DNA from: a virus
Reading direction: 5' to 3' (one strand)
IMG/VR virus record: IMGVR_UViG_3300014720_000017
Span: 62,001-126,000 of that record
DNA length: 64,000 nt
The notes below the pieces were generated by a model, which had not been told where the DNA came from, ran no database searches, and was given only the letters and a program-made list of their open reading frames with translations. Both the position numbers and the translations under genes were made by a program. Position 1 is the stretch's first letter; each line of letters opens with the position of its first letter. Shown here piece by piece: positions 25,923-33,644 of the stretch.

Positions 25923-25930
25923 AGTAAATA
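25923..25930 (+). promoter_or_regulatory. T4-type late promoter motif for gp17 (AGTAAATA)
   Basis: AGTAAATA ends 5 nt (AACAT) before ATG 25936 and follows the terminator without a gap. The first two bases deviate from consensus but the TAAATA core and the spacing are the same as at the other sites. Confidence 0.6.
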
Positions 25931-25935
25931 AACAT

Positions 25936-27522
25936 ATGGGAAAATCACTCGACGGCGTACTGATTAAAAAGGCTCACGCTCAGACCAAATACACAATGGA
26001 TGAGGTCAAGCATCTTGAAGCCTGCTTGGATCCTGTTACAGGACCTTTGTATTTCTGCACCAATTTTTTAAAGATACAGCATCCAACTCGTGGCGCTATT
26101 AATTTCGAACCCTACGAATATCAAGAAAGATTGATAAAAAGCATACACACCAATAGACAGTGTGTAGCCATGCTGCCTCGCCAGATGGGCAAGACCACCT
26201 GTGCCACTGGTTATCTATTATGGTACACAATGTTCATACCAGACTGTCAGGTATTGATAGCTGCACACAAATATGAAGGTGCCAAAGACATCATGGATAG
26301 ATATCGATTTGGCTACGAAAATCTACCAGACTTCGTACGTGCAGGCGTTTATTCCTACAATAGAAACACCATCGAGTATGACAACGGTGCAAGGATACAG
26401 GCCACTACGACTACTGAAAACACAGGTCGTGGGAAATCTCTTTCTCTAATATACTGTGATGAGTTTGCATTTGTGCAGCCACCTGAAAAGGCCAAAGAGT
26501 TCTGGACTGCGTTGAGTCCCACATTGGCCACTGGCGGTAAGTGTATAATCACATCAACTCCAAACTCAGACGAAGATCAGTTTGCGATTATATGGGCCGA
26601 GGCCAACAAACGTTTTGATGAGTTTGGTAACGAAGCTGATGTGGGACAAAACGGATTTGCTTCATATACAGCTCATTGGTCGGAGCATCCAGATCGAGAT
26701 GATGCCTGGGCCAACCAAGAAAGATCTAAAATTGGTGAAGAACGTTTCCGCCGTGAGTTTGAATACGAATTCTTGATCTTTGATGAAACCCTAATCAACT
26801 CTGTGAAACTGGTTGAGCTCGCCGGCTCAGATCCTGTGATGACCATGGGACAGACACGCTGGTACAAGGACGTAGACTACAAGGCCACTTATCTAGTGGC
26901 TCTAGATCCCAGCCTAGGCACTGGTGGAGATTATGCTGCTATACAGGTCTATGAAATGCCTACAATGACCCAAGTAGCAGAATGGCATCACAATCAAACC
27001 CCAGTCCAACAGCAGGTCAAACACATGCGAGAAATACTGAGATACATACACGACCGTGGAGAGGAACAGGGCGGTATACCACAGATCTATTATTCAGTGG
27101 AAAACAACAGCCTCGGTGAAGCTGCGTTGATAGTGATCAACGACATAGGCGAAGAAAACTTCCACGGACTGTTTCTCAGTGAACCCATACGCAAAGGACA
27201 CATACGCAAGTTCCGTAAAGGATTCAACACCACGCACCGTTCAAAGATCACTGCCTGCAGTCAATTAAAAAATCTCATCGAAACTAATAAAATGAGTTTG
27301 AAATCAAAGCCCTTGATTTCAGAACTCAAGAACTTTGTGGCCACAGGGTTGGGTTTTAAGGCCAAAAGCGGTGAACACGACGATCTCGTATCCAGCACAC
27401 TGTTAATCATACGCATGGCCGATGTGTTAGCTGATTGGGATCCACAGATCTACGATAAAATGACTGAAAAAGTCTCCGAAGAAAGCATGCCTATGCCAAT
27501 CTTTGTTAGCATGGGCCTTTGA
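25936..27522 (+). CDS. 17: terminase large subunit (gp17)
   Basis: A 528-residue DNA packaging motor. The Walker A-like PRQMGKTT lies near residues 81-88, Walker B plus catalytic Glu is in LIYCDEFAFV near 171-180, followed by the coupling motif region ATGGKCIITSTP. The C-terminal RNase H-like nuclease has LVALDPSLGTGGDYAA near 322, VENNS and GEHDDLVSSTLLI. The length is slightly short of T4 gp17 (610) because the T4 N- and C-terminal extensions are absent. It has its own late promoter. Confidence 0.93.
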   Translation: MGKSLDGVLIKKAHAQTKYTMDEVKHLEACLDPVTGPLYFCTNFLKIQHPTRGAINFEPYEYQERLIKSIHTNRQCVAMLPRQMGKTTCATGYLLWYTMFIPDCQVLIAAHKYEGAKDIMDRYRFGYENLPDFVRAGVYSYNRNTIEYDNGARIQATTTTENTGRGKSLSLIYCDEFAFVQPPEKAKEFWTALSPTLATGGKCIITSTPNSDEDQFAIIWAEANKRFDEFGNEADVGQNGFASYTAHWSEHPDRDDAWANQERSKIGEERFRREFEYEFLIFDETLINSVKLVELAGSDPVMTMGQTRWYKDVDYKATYLVALDPSLGTGGDYAAIQVYEMPTMTQVAEWHHNQTPVQQQVKHMREILRYIHDRGEEQGGIPQIYYSVENNSLGEAALIVINDIGEENFHGLFLSEPIRKGHIRKFRKGFNTTHRSKITACSQLKNLIETNKMSLKSKPLISELKNFVATGLGFKAKSGEHDDLVSSTLLIIRMADVLADWDPQIYDKMTEKVSEESMPMPIFVSMGL

Positions 27523-27528
27523 TAAATA
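27521..27528 (+). promoter_or_regulatory. T4-type late promoter motif (GATAAATA)
   Basis: GATAAATA overlaps the TGA stop of gp17 and ends 5 nt (TATTT) before ATG 27534. This decides the start of the next gene: the upstream in-frame ATA/ATG at 27519 would lie within the promoter. Confidence 0.7.
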
Positions 27529-27533
27529 TATTT

Positions 27534-29402
27534 ATGGACGCAAGCAACAACATAGCAACAGATTTATTCTACAAGGTACGCAGCCGCTTTTCTGGCCTTA
27601 AACTAGGCGCGGAAACCGGGGAAATTACCATTAATCCTGAAGAAGCTCGATTTTTTGATTTTGACTACATGGAAGGAAAGACCCCCATAGGACATGTCAG
27701 TATCAGTCTTGCAGAGCCCAACTCGATGAAGGTGTATTTCAGCCACGGTATTTCTGAAGGCATGGATGAAAAACAAAAGGTCAATTGGTACGGCTTTCTC
27801 AAAGAGCTGCGCCAGTTCGCTAAACGTAGACTGCTGAGTTTCGATACCAGAGACATCGCCAAAGATAATCTGGATCGCAGGGACTACGAATTCCTGGTGC
27901 AGAACTCACAGCCCAAGCAGACCAAGCAGGACACTATACAAAAACCAGTCGGAGAAAGTATGATGGCAGAAAGCAACATGTATGGCAGCAGAACCATGAG
28001 CTACCAAAAACTAATGGACACTAGATTGATTATCAAACACAACCAAGCGGTCATGGATGAGAATCAGCCAGGTGCAAGAACACGCCACATAGGTGCTTTG
28101 TTCGTGGAAAACCAAGACGGTGAAAGATTCAAATATCCTTTCATCCATCTAGCAGGTGCTAGAGCCATGCAGAGACATGTGGCCAACGGTGGCGTTCCCT
28201 ATGATGATCTAGGCAAAAGCATCATAGGCATGAGCGAAGAAATCGCACAGTTAAAGAGTTTCGGCAACTATGTGGTACGCAACGATCTAATGAACTCGGA
28301 CACTAATTCAGTCGTTGAAAGATCAACCACATATCTAAACCAACTGCGTGAGCAGATCAAGGCACTGAGCAAGCAGAGTCATTATGAAGCATATAAAGAA
28401 AACTTCCAGGCCTATAGCAAAGAAGAAATTCCACAGGACGTGGTAGAAGACTTCAAAGAAAAATTCACTGTAAAATCATTCAAAGAAGATATCGCATCAG
28501 TGTTTCCTGTGTTGTACAGACTGATGAAAGAAGGAAACACCATAGGCTACGACGACATAGTCGCATTGACACAAGAAGAAATAGCCAACGAAGATCTAGA
28601 AGTCAGTGAAGACACCTATGATCCATTTGATCAATTTGAATCATGGGTGATGGCACTGGGTGAAGAATCCGCTATCACCTCAGAAGATCCAGAAGCACAG
28701 GCCACTGCCGTCCAGAGCCTACAAGAACTAGTAGGACAGCATTTCCCCGCAGGCGTAGATGGCACGAATGCCATAGAAAGCCTCAAAGGCATCATAGAAG
28801 ATCCAGAACTATACAAACGCATCAAAGCACAGGCCGCCGAAGACGCAGACTCATGCGTAAGACCATTGGTCAAAGCATGGTTAGAATTAAATGCTCCTGA
28901 AACTCTAGAGCAATTAGATTTTGGTGATATGGTCGATGAGCCGGAAGCAGCCCAAGGAGGTGACCAAACTGCCCCGGAAGAAGAACCAGTGGCAGTTGAT
29001 CCAGCCGCAGCCGAAGTTCCTGTTCAACAACCAGTTCCGCAGGAAGCTATCGATCCTGACAATCCCAGAGATTACGAGAGACCTGCGATTGATAGAAAGA
29101 AATCCGGTCAAACACCATTGACAATGAGAGACGTCAAAGACAAAGATGAAAAATCAGAACGTGATCGTAAAGAACGTGCAGGCATCAAAGTAGAAGAACT
29201 GGCAGAATTTATTCAATCATTCTATGACAGAGATTCAAATACATTCCCCAAAGGCCCAGAAGGCGTAGTGATTATGGTAGGCAAGAAGTTTGGAGAACAG
29301 GCTGAACAGGTTGCTCGAAAGTTTGTAGAGCGCATGGCTCCTCAACAGACCACTGAGCAAAGCACAGAACTAGACAGAATCAAAGAACTGGTTAGATACT
29401 AA
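27534..29402 (+). CDS. large acidic virion-region protein (about 622 aa)
   Basis: The start at ATG 27534 (MDASNNIATDLFYKVRSRFSGL) directly follows a late promoter. Residues 1-130 form an alpha/beta domain (GHVSISLAEPNSMKVYF, WYGFLKELRQFAKRRLLSFDTRDI) seen in other aquatic T4-like phages. The middle is helical. The C-terminal third is acidic and Pro/Ala-rich (EEEPVAVDPAAAEVPVQQ) before a final helical segment (EELAEFIQSFYDRDSNTFPKG). No enzymatic motif. Its place after gp17 and its late promoter indicate a structural or assembly role. A terminator follows. Confidence 0.55.
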   Translation: MDASNNIATDLFYKVRSRFSGLKLGAETGEITINPEEARFFDFDYMEGKTPIGHVSISLAEPNSMKVYFSHGISEGMDEKQKVNWYGFLKELRQFAKRRLLSFDTRDIAKDNLDRRDYEFLVQNSQPKQTKQDTIQKPVGESMMAESNMYGSRTMSYQKLMDTRLIIKHNQAVMDENQPGARTRHIGALFVENQDGERFKYPFIHLAGARAMQRHVANGGVPYDDLGKSIIGMSEEIAQLKSFGNYVVRNDLMNSDTNSVVERSTTYLNQLREQIKALSKQSHYEAYKENFQAYSKEEIPQDVVEDFKEKFTVKSFKEDIASVFPVLYRLMKEGNTIGYDDIVALTQEEIANEDLEVSEDTYDPFDQFESWVMALGEESAITSEDPEAQATAVQSLQELVGQHFPAGVDGTNAIESLKGIIEDPELYKRIKAQAAEDADSCVRPLVKAWLELNAPETLEQLDFGDMVDEPEAAQGGDQTAPEEEPVAVDPAAAEVPVQQPVPQEAIDPDNPRDYERPAIDRKKSGQTPLTMRDVKDKDEKSERDRKERAGIKVEELAEFIQSFYDRDSNTFPKGPEGVVIMVGKKFGEQAEQVARKFVERMAPQQTTEQSTELDRIKELVRY

Positions 29403-29420
29403 TCTTACCAAAATCAACGG

Positions 29421-29445
29421 AAAAAGGCACTTTATTGCCTTTTTT
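29421..29445 (+). terminator. rho-independent terminator
   Basis: AAAAAGGCA pairs with TGCCTTTTT around a CTTTAT loop and a T-run follows. It ends the packaging operon. The rest of 29403-29535 is AT-rich, with a TTATATATATAC stretch and a small ACAGC/GCTGT hairpin (29496-29511) before the next gene. Confidence 0.8.
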
Positions 29446-29535
29446 CTTGCCCACGATGTCAACTAATCGATCTTACAAGCGTTATATATATACGCACAGC
29501 AATATCGCTGTCGTTAATCAAAAAGGAGATTTCAT

Positions 29536-29706
29536 ATGAAATCAGTAATCGCTCTAGTAGCATCACTATTTGCAGTATCCGCTTTTGCACAAGCACCAGC
29601 AGCACCAGCCAAGAAGGAAGAAGCCAAGCCAGCAGCAGCCAAGCCTGCTGACAAAAAGGCTGAGCCTGCCAAAAGCGACAAAAAAGCAGAACCTGCTAAG
29701 AAGTAA
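29536..29706 (+). CDS. secreted Lys/Ala/Pro-rich small protein (56 aa)
   Basis: ATG 29536 is preceded by an excellent ribosome binding site (AAAAGGAGATTTCAT). Residues 1-18 (MKSVIALVASLFAVSAFA) form a typical Sec signal peptide with an AFA cleavage site. The mature part is about 38 residues of repeated AxPAKK/EAKPAA/DKKAEPAK units, strongly basic and disordered. Similar small exported AKP-rich proteins are common in betaproteobacteria, so host capture is likely (inference). It stands alone between two terminators. Function unknown; it could bind envelope polymers or affect the periplasm. Confidence 0.7.
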   Translation: MKSVIALVASLFAVSAFAQAPAAPAKKEEAKPAAAKPADKKAEPAKSDKKAEPAKK

Positions 29707-29902
29707 TACAACTCGCTCAGTTGTTCTAATTGTTGATGATTGTGAAATCGAGTATGTGTTTGAAGATGCAGTACATAGAGGTTACAGTAGACCAAGATTA
29801 GAACTATTAAATGACGGAGACGATCTTCCAGAACACATCAAATGGAGATTGTTTTTATCAAGGCAGTTGGCATTAATGGCAGCAAGAGAAAAGTGGGGTT
29901 AG
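29705..29902 (+). CDS. small conserved-looking ORF without canonical start
   Basis: The frame reads TTRSVVLIVDDCEIEYVFEDAVHRG and later LPEHIKWRLFLSRQLALMAAREKWG, ending TAG 29900-29902, and looks like real protein. Yet no ATG, GTG or TTG lies in frame between the upstream gene's stop and VVLIVDD. The first in-frame ATG (29570) is inside the signal-peptide gene in another frame. It may use a rare start (ATT 29729), arise by +1 frameshifting from the upstream gene, or be a remnant whose 5' end was replaced. The stop lies within the loop of a terminator hairpin. Confidence 0.4.
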   Translation, partial: NTTRSVVLIVDDCEIEYVFEDAVHRGYSRPRLELLNDGDDLPEHIKWRLFLSRQLALMAAREKWG

Positions 29903-29916
29903 CCCACTTTTCTTTT
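29888..29916 (+). terminator. rho-independent terminator upstream of gp32
   Basis: GAAAAGTGGG pairs with CCCACTTTTC around GTTAG, which contains the stop codon of the preceding ORF, and TTTT follows. It insulates gp32 from upstream transcription. Confidence 0.85.
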
Positions 29917-29950
29917 GGCAAAACAAAATCAAAAAACTATCAGATAATTA

Positions 29951-29979
29951 TTGACCTTGATAAATAAAAAGCGCATAAT
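29951..29979 (+). promoter_or_regulatory. sigma70-like promoter for gp32
   Basis: TTGACC (29951-29956), a 17-bp spacer and CATAAT (29974-29979) give a predicted start near 29986. This leaves a ~50-nt leader ending in an AAGGAGG Shine-Dalgarno sequence before ATG 30037. The spacer happens to contain GATAAATA (29959-29966), so early and late signals overlap here. Confidence 0.6.
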
Positions 29980-30036
29980 AAAACATGTGCATAAGGCATA
30001 TAAACATTTTAGGCATAACACAAGGAGGCATTTAAA

Positions 30037-31020
30037 ATGGCAACACTAGCAGAAATCCGTGCGAAACTTCAAGAAGCACAATCCAAGTCCACAGGACAAT
30101 CCACCGGCGGTGGAGACAACGCGATTTACCCCCACTGGAACATGCAAGAAGGCAAAGAAGCGGTTATCCGTTTACTTCCTGATGGCAACGCAAATAACAC
30201 ATTCTTTTGGGTAGAACGTGCGATGATCAAACTACCGTTTGCTGGTATCAAAGGCGAAACTGATTCGCGTCCAGTGCAGGTACAGGTTCCCTGTGTGGAA
30301 ATGTACAATGATGGCACAGCTTGCCCGATCCTCGCAGAAGTACGGGGATGGTTCAAAGACAAGAACCTTGAAGAAATGGGTCGCAAGTATTGGAAGAAGC
30401 GTTCATATATTTTCCAAGGCTTCGTAGTTGAAGACCCTATCAAGGAAGATAAGATTCCAGAAAATCCTATCCGTAGATTTATCATTGGTCCTCAGATCTA
30501 TAACATCATCCGTTCGGCATTGATGGATCCAGAACTAGATGAACTGCCAACAGACTTCTTGAAAGGTCTAGACTTCCGTATCGCTAAAACAAGCAAAGGC
30601 GGATTCGCTGACTACTCTACATCTAAGTGGAGCAGACGAGAACGTGCTTTGAGCGATGTTGAAAAAGCAGCCATTGACACCCACGGATTGTTTGATCTCA
30701 GTGGCTTCCTTCCTAAGAAGCCCACAGATGTTGAACTTAAAGTGATGAAAGAAATGTTTGAAGCGTCAGTGGATGGCGAAGCATATGACATGGATCGCTG
30801 GGGACAGTATTTCAAACCAGCAGGTATGGGCCAGGCCACCGGTGATCCTAACAAGGTCGCTGCTCGTGCAGCCCCAGTTGATGAGGATGCAGATGACGCT
30901 CCTGTGGCCGTGGCAGCTCCGGTGAGTGCTCCAGCGGCACAGGCCCCGGCAGCAGCCGCTGAGGGTGCTAGTCGTGCGCAAGATATCCTTGCAATGATTC
31001 GCAATCGTCAAAAGCAGTAA
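30037..31020 (+). CDS. 32: single-stranded DNA-binding protein (gp32)
   Basis: A 327-residue gp32 homolog. It has a helical/basic N-terminal segment, AIYPHWNMQEGKEAVIRLLPDG at the start of the OB-fold core, WVERAMIKLPFAG, PCVEMYNDGTACPILAEVRGWF and KRSYIFQGFVVEDP. Only two Cys are seen in the zinc region (PC...AC), so the T4 zinc site (three Cys, one His) is incomplete. The acidic Ala-rich C-terminal tail (VDEDADDAPVAVAA) is the usual protein-interaction tail. It acts in replication and recombination with UvsX/UvsY, encoded next. It has a strong RBS. Confidence 0.9.
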   Translation: MATLAEIRAKLQEAQSKSTGQSTGGGDNAIYPHWNMQEGKEAVIRLLPDGNANNTFFWVERAMIKLPFAGIKGETDSRPVQVQVPCVEMYNDGTACPILAEVRGWFKDKNLEEMGRKYWKKRSYIFQGFVVEDPIKEDKIPENPIRRFIIGPQIYNIIRSALMDPELDELPTDFLKGLDFRIAKTSKGGFADYSTSKWSRRERALSDVEKAAIDTHGLFDLSGFLPKKPTDVELKVMKEMFEASVDGEAYDMDRWGQYFKPAGMGQATGDPNKVAARAAPVDEDADDAPVAVAAPVSAPAAQAPAAAAEGASRAQDILAMIRNRQKQ

Positions 31021-31029
31021 TTAACACGG

Positions 31030-31066
31030 CTCGGGCCTCTAAGACGTAGTTCTTACGCCCGAGTTC
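31030..31066 (+). terminator. two-part hairpin between gp32 and uvsX
   Basis: CTCGGGC (31030-31036) pairs with GCCCGAG (31057-31063), and inside it TAAGA (31040-31044) pairs with TCTTA (31051-31055) around CGTAGT. A short pyrimidine run (TTCTTCT) follows. It may terminate partially or act as an mRNA stability/processing element that sets gp32 above uvsX. Confidence 0.6.
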
Positions 31067-31087
31067 TTCTCATCACAGGATAATAAT

Positions 31088-32167
31088 ATGGCAAAAGCAT
31101 TTGATATTTCTAAATTTAGAAAGTCAATTACTAAGAGCATCGAAGGTCTTAGCATTGGCTTCAATGATCCAGTAGATTGGATCTCAACCAACAATTTTGC
31201 ACTGAACTATTTGATCAGTGGAGATTTTTACAAAGGTATTCCCCTAGGCAAGGTCACTGTGTTTGCTGGTGAGTCTGGTGCAGGCAAGAGTTTTATCTGT
31301 GCCGGTAACTTGGTCAAGAACGCACAGGCATCGGGCATATTTCCTATATTGATTGACACAGAAAACGCCTTGGATAAAGATTGGTTGGAAGCCCTGGGCG
31401 TAGACACTTCAGAAGATAAATTAATGAAGTTGAACATGGCCATGATCGATGATGTGGCCAAGACCATCGTGGAGTTTGTAGCAGAATACAAATCCATGGA
31501 CGAAGCCACACGTCCTAAGATCTTGTTCGTGATAGATAGTCTTGGAATGTTACTGACTCCCACGGACGTCAACCAGTTCGAAGCCGGGGATCTCAAAGGC
31601 GACATGGGCCGTAAGCCCAAAGCACTTACAGCATTGGTTCGCAACTGTGTGAACATGTTTGGTAGTCTTAATATTGGGTTGGTGTGTACCAATCACACCT
31701 ACGCCAGCCAAGACATGTTTGATCCAGATGACAAGATCAGCGGTGGTCAGGGTTTTATCTACGCCAGTTCAATCGTAGTGGCCATGCGTAAGCTGAAACT
31801 CAAAGAAGACGAAGACGGTAACAAGATTTCAGAGGTCAAAGGTATCCGTGCTGCCTGCAAGGTTATGAAAACACGATATGCCAAACCTTTTGAATCAGTG
31901 CAGGTGAAGATTCCTTATGAAACAGGTATGAATCCATATAGTGGACTGGTCGACCTGTTCGAAGCCAAAGGCATGCTCAAGAAAGAAGGAAACAGCCTAG
32001 TCTACGTCACTGCCGATGGCGAGATCATTAAACAATTCCGCAAGGCTTGGGAACGCAATGACAATCTCGGTCTTGACAAGGCCATGGCAGATGTATCAAA
32101 ACACGGTGAAAAATCCATTTCTGAGATAACTACTACAGTTGAACCAGACTTGGAGGAAGCCGAATGA
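31088..32167 (+). CDS. uvsX: RecA-like recombinase UvsX
   Basis: A 359-residue recombinase. GESGAGKS (residues 61-68) is Walker A, LFVIDSLGMLLTPTD the Walker B region, and NIGLVCTNHTY and GGQGFIYASSIVVAMRK are conserved RecA/UvsX blocks. It forms filaments on gp32-coated ssDNA for strand exchange and recombination-dependent replication. It follows gp32 and overlaps the next small gene by 4 bases, forming a gp32-uvsX-(75 aa)-uvsY group as in aquatic T4-like phages. Confidence 0.93.
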   Translation: MAKAFDISKFRKSITKSIEGLSIGFNDPVDWISTNNFALNYLISGDFYKGIPLGKVTVFAGESGAGKSFICAGNLVKNAQASGIFPILIDTENALDKDWLEALGVDTSEDKLMKLNMAMIDDVAKTIVEFVAEYKSMDEATRPKILFVIDSLGMLLTPTDVNQFEAGDLKGDMGRKPKALTALVRNCVNMFGSLNIGLVCTNHTYASQDMFDPDDKISGGQGFIYASSIVVAMRKLKLKEDEDGNKISEVKGIRAACKVMKTRYAKPFESVQVKIPYETGMNPYSGLVDLFEAKGMLKKEGNSLVYVTADGEIIKQFRKAWERNDNLGLDKAMADVSKHGEKSISEITTTVEPDLEEAE

Positions 32168-32391
32168 AAGAAGATTTAATCGCCGATATATGGAATGTAG
32201 TGATTGGTCATATTCCAGAAAAACAACGAGCTGATGTTGCCGCTGATTTTGTTAACACACTATTAGACCACGGTATCAAAGACTCTGTGTTAGAGTCACT
32301 GCAAGGAGTAGATCCCTATCTAGACGATGCCATCGAGTATGCTATCGATGGTGAGGAAATCGAAGAAGAATACGAAGACGACGAGGAATAA
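32164..32391 (+). CDS. small acidic protein between uvsX and uvsY (75 aa)
   Basis: An acidic 75-residue protein (IADIWNVVIGHIPEKQRADVAADFVNTLLDHG...) ending in a Glu/Asp run (GEEIEEEYEDDEE). It overlaps uvsX by 4 bases and abuts uvsY, so it is translated with the recombination genes. A similarly placed small acidic ORF is known in T4-like cyanophages (from memory). The role is unknown; the acidic tail could interact with gp32, UvsX or DNA-binding partners. Confidence 0.65.
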   Translation: MKEDLIADIWNVVIGHIPEKQRADVAADFVNTLLDHGIKDSVLESLQGVDPYLDDAIEYAIDGEEIEEEYEDDEE

Positions 32392-32847
32392 ATGAATTGG
32401 TATGATCGAGTTTCCAAAGATATATCAAATATCCCCGATGCTGTGGCCTATTATGAAGCTGAATTAATTTCGGCAAAACAAGATGTCCGTGTAACGGGAA
32501 ACATCGAGAAAGCCTCTGCGCAGATGCCTGGCATCGTAGAAACTCGGTTCAATCAACTCCAAGAGATTGAAGGTATCCTAGAATATCTCAATATCGAACT
32601 TCGAAGACTGCGTAGTCAACACTTTCGTAAATATCTCGAAAACTATCAACGTCAGCTCAGTTCCAGAGACTGTGAAAAGTTTGTGGAAGGTGAAGCTGAT
32701 GTTGTAGATTTTGAAAAGATCATCAATGACTTTGCTCTGCTACGCAACAAATGGCTAGGCATTATCAAAGCCTTAGATATCAAGCAATGGCAGTTGAGTA
32801 ATATCGTCAAACTTAGAACTGCAGGACTAGAAGACGCCACTCTTTAA
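32392..32847 (+). CDS. uvsY: recombination mediator UvsY
   Basis: A 151-residue helical protein with the UvsY profile: DISNIPDAVAYYEAELISAKQDV, LEYLNIELRRLRSQHFRKYLE (T4 'KKVALKARLDYYSG'), then VDFEKIINDFALLRNKWLGIIKALDIKQWQLSNIVKLR. UvsY loads UvsX on gp32-covered ssDNA. It directly follows the 75-aa gene. It is the last core gene before the first glycan island. Confidence 0.8.
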   Translation: MNWYDRVSKDISNIPDAVAYYEAELISAKQDVRVTGNIEKASAQMPGIVETRFNQLQEIEGILEYLNIELRRLRSQHFRKYLENYQRQLSSRDCEKFVEGEADVVDFEKIINDFALLRNKWLGIIKALDIKQWQLSNIVKLRTAGLEDATL

Positions 32848-32862
32848 ATCTGAGATAATATG

Positions 32863-32880
32863 TGCAGATAAATATCTGCA
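32863..32880 (+). promoter_or_regulatory. late promoter inside a perfect palindrome
   Basis: TGCAGATA-AA-TATCTGCA is an 8-bp perfect inverted repeat with a 2-bp centre. It contains the late motif GATAAATA (32867-32874), whose last A is 5 nt before ATG 32880. The palindrome could be an operator or form a hairpin at the very start of the transcript of the first glycan gene. Confidence 0.65.
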
Positions 32881-33644
32881 TGAAAAACTTAGTACTTGTC
32901 ACAGGAGGATTCGATCCTCTACACTCTGGGCACATCGCCTACTTTCGTGCAGCAAAGCAATTAGGAGACACTCTGGTTGTTGGTGTTAATTCTGATGCGT
33001 GGTTGGTTCGTAAAAAAGGCCGAGCATTTATGCCCTGGGATGAACGCATGAATATCGTCAAAAATATCAAAGATGTAGATTTTGTTTTAGAATTTAATGA
33101 CGATGATGGCAGCGCCAAACAGGCTATAAAGTTAGCCAGGCAGACATGGCCGGATTATAAAATTATATTTGCCAACGGCGGCGATCGCACAGATGCTAAT
33201 ATACCAGAGATGGAATTTGAAGATAACCATCTTGAATTTGCATTTGGTGTTGGCGGATTTAACAAGGCCAATTCTAGTTCGTGGATATTAGAAGAATGGA
33301 AGGCTCCTAAGACCGGCAGAGGTTGGGGCTACTATCGAGTATTGCATGAACAAGATCAAGAAGTTAAGGTCAAAGAACTTACAGTACTACCTAAGACCTG
33401 TCTCAGTATGCAACGCCATCAAGATCGAGCAGAACATTGGTTTGTATCTGAAGGCACGGCTACTGTCTATACCGTCGACAAATCTACAGATATGGACCTG
33501 CTAGGCGAGTTTACTCGATTCCAACACATACATATTAACCAACATCAATGGCATAAGTTATGCAATGAAACCGACCAGCCTCTGAAAGTTATAGAAATAC
33601 AATACGGTGATAGATGCATCGAAGAGGATATAGAAAGAAAATGA
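32880..33644 (+). CDS. nucleotidyltransferase-cupin fusion (sugar/polyol activation)
   Basis: ATG 32880 (MKNLVLVTGGFDPLHSGHIAYF) is chosen because it follows the late promoter by 5 nt. Residues 1-130 are a cytidylyltransferase-like (RfaE/TagD type) domain: GGFDPLHSGH is the nucleotide-binding HxGH motif, followed by VVGVNSDAW and MPWDERMNIVKNI. Residues ~150-254 are a mannose-6-phosphate isomerase-like cupin (SMQRHQDRAEHWFVSEGTATV; HINQHQWHKLCNET). The fusion suggests activation plus isomerisation of a sugar or polyol for the following glycosyltransferases. The exact substrate is unknown. Confidence 0.75.
   Translation: MKNLVLVTGGFDPLHSGHIAYFRAAKQLGDTLVVGVNSDAWLVRKKGRAFMPWDERMNIVKNIKDVDFVLEFNDDDGSAKQAIKLARQTWPDYKIIFANGGDRTDANIPEMEFEDNHLEFAFGVGGFNKANSSSWILEEWKAPKTGRGWGYYRVLHEQDQEVKVKELTVLPKTCLSMQRHQDRAEHWFVSEGTATVYTVDKSTDMDLLGEFTRFQHIHINQHQWHKLCNETDQPLKVIEIQYGDRCIEEDIERK

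Noticed and set aside
29959-29966. GATAAATA upstream of gp32 as a separate late promoter
   Set aside because: It lies exactly in the spacer of a good sigma70-like promoter and 70 nt from the ATG; it may be used late but cannot be told from coincidence.
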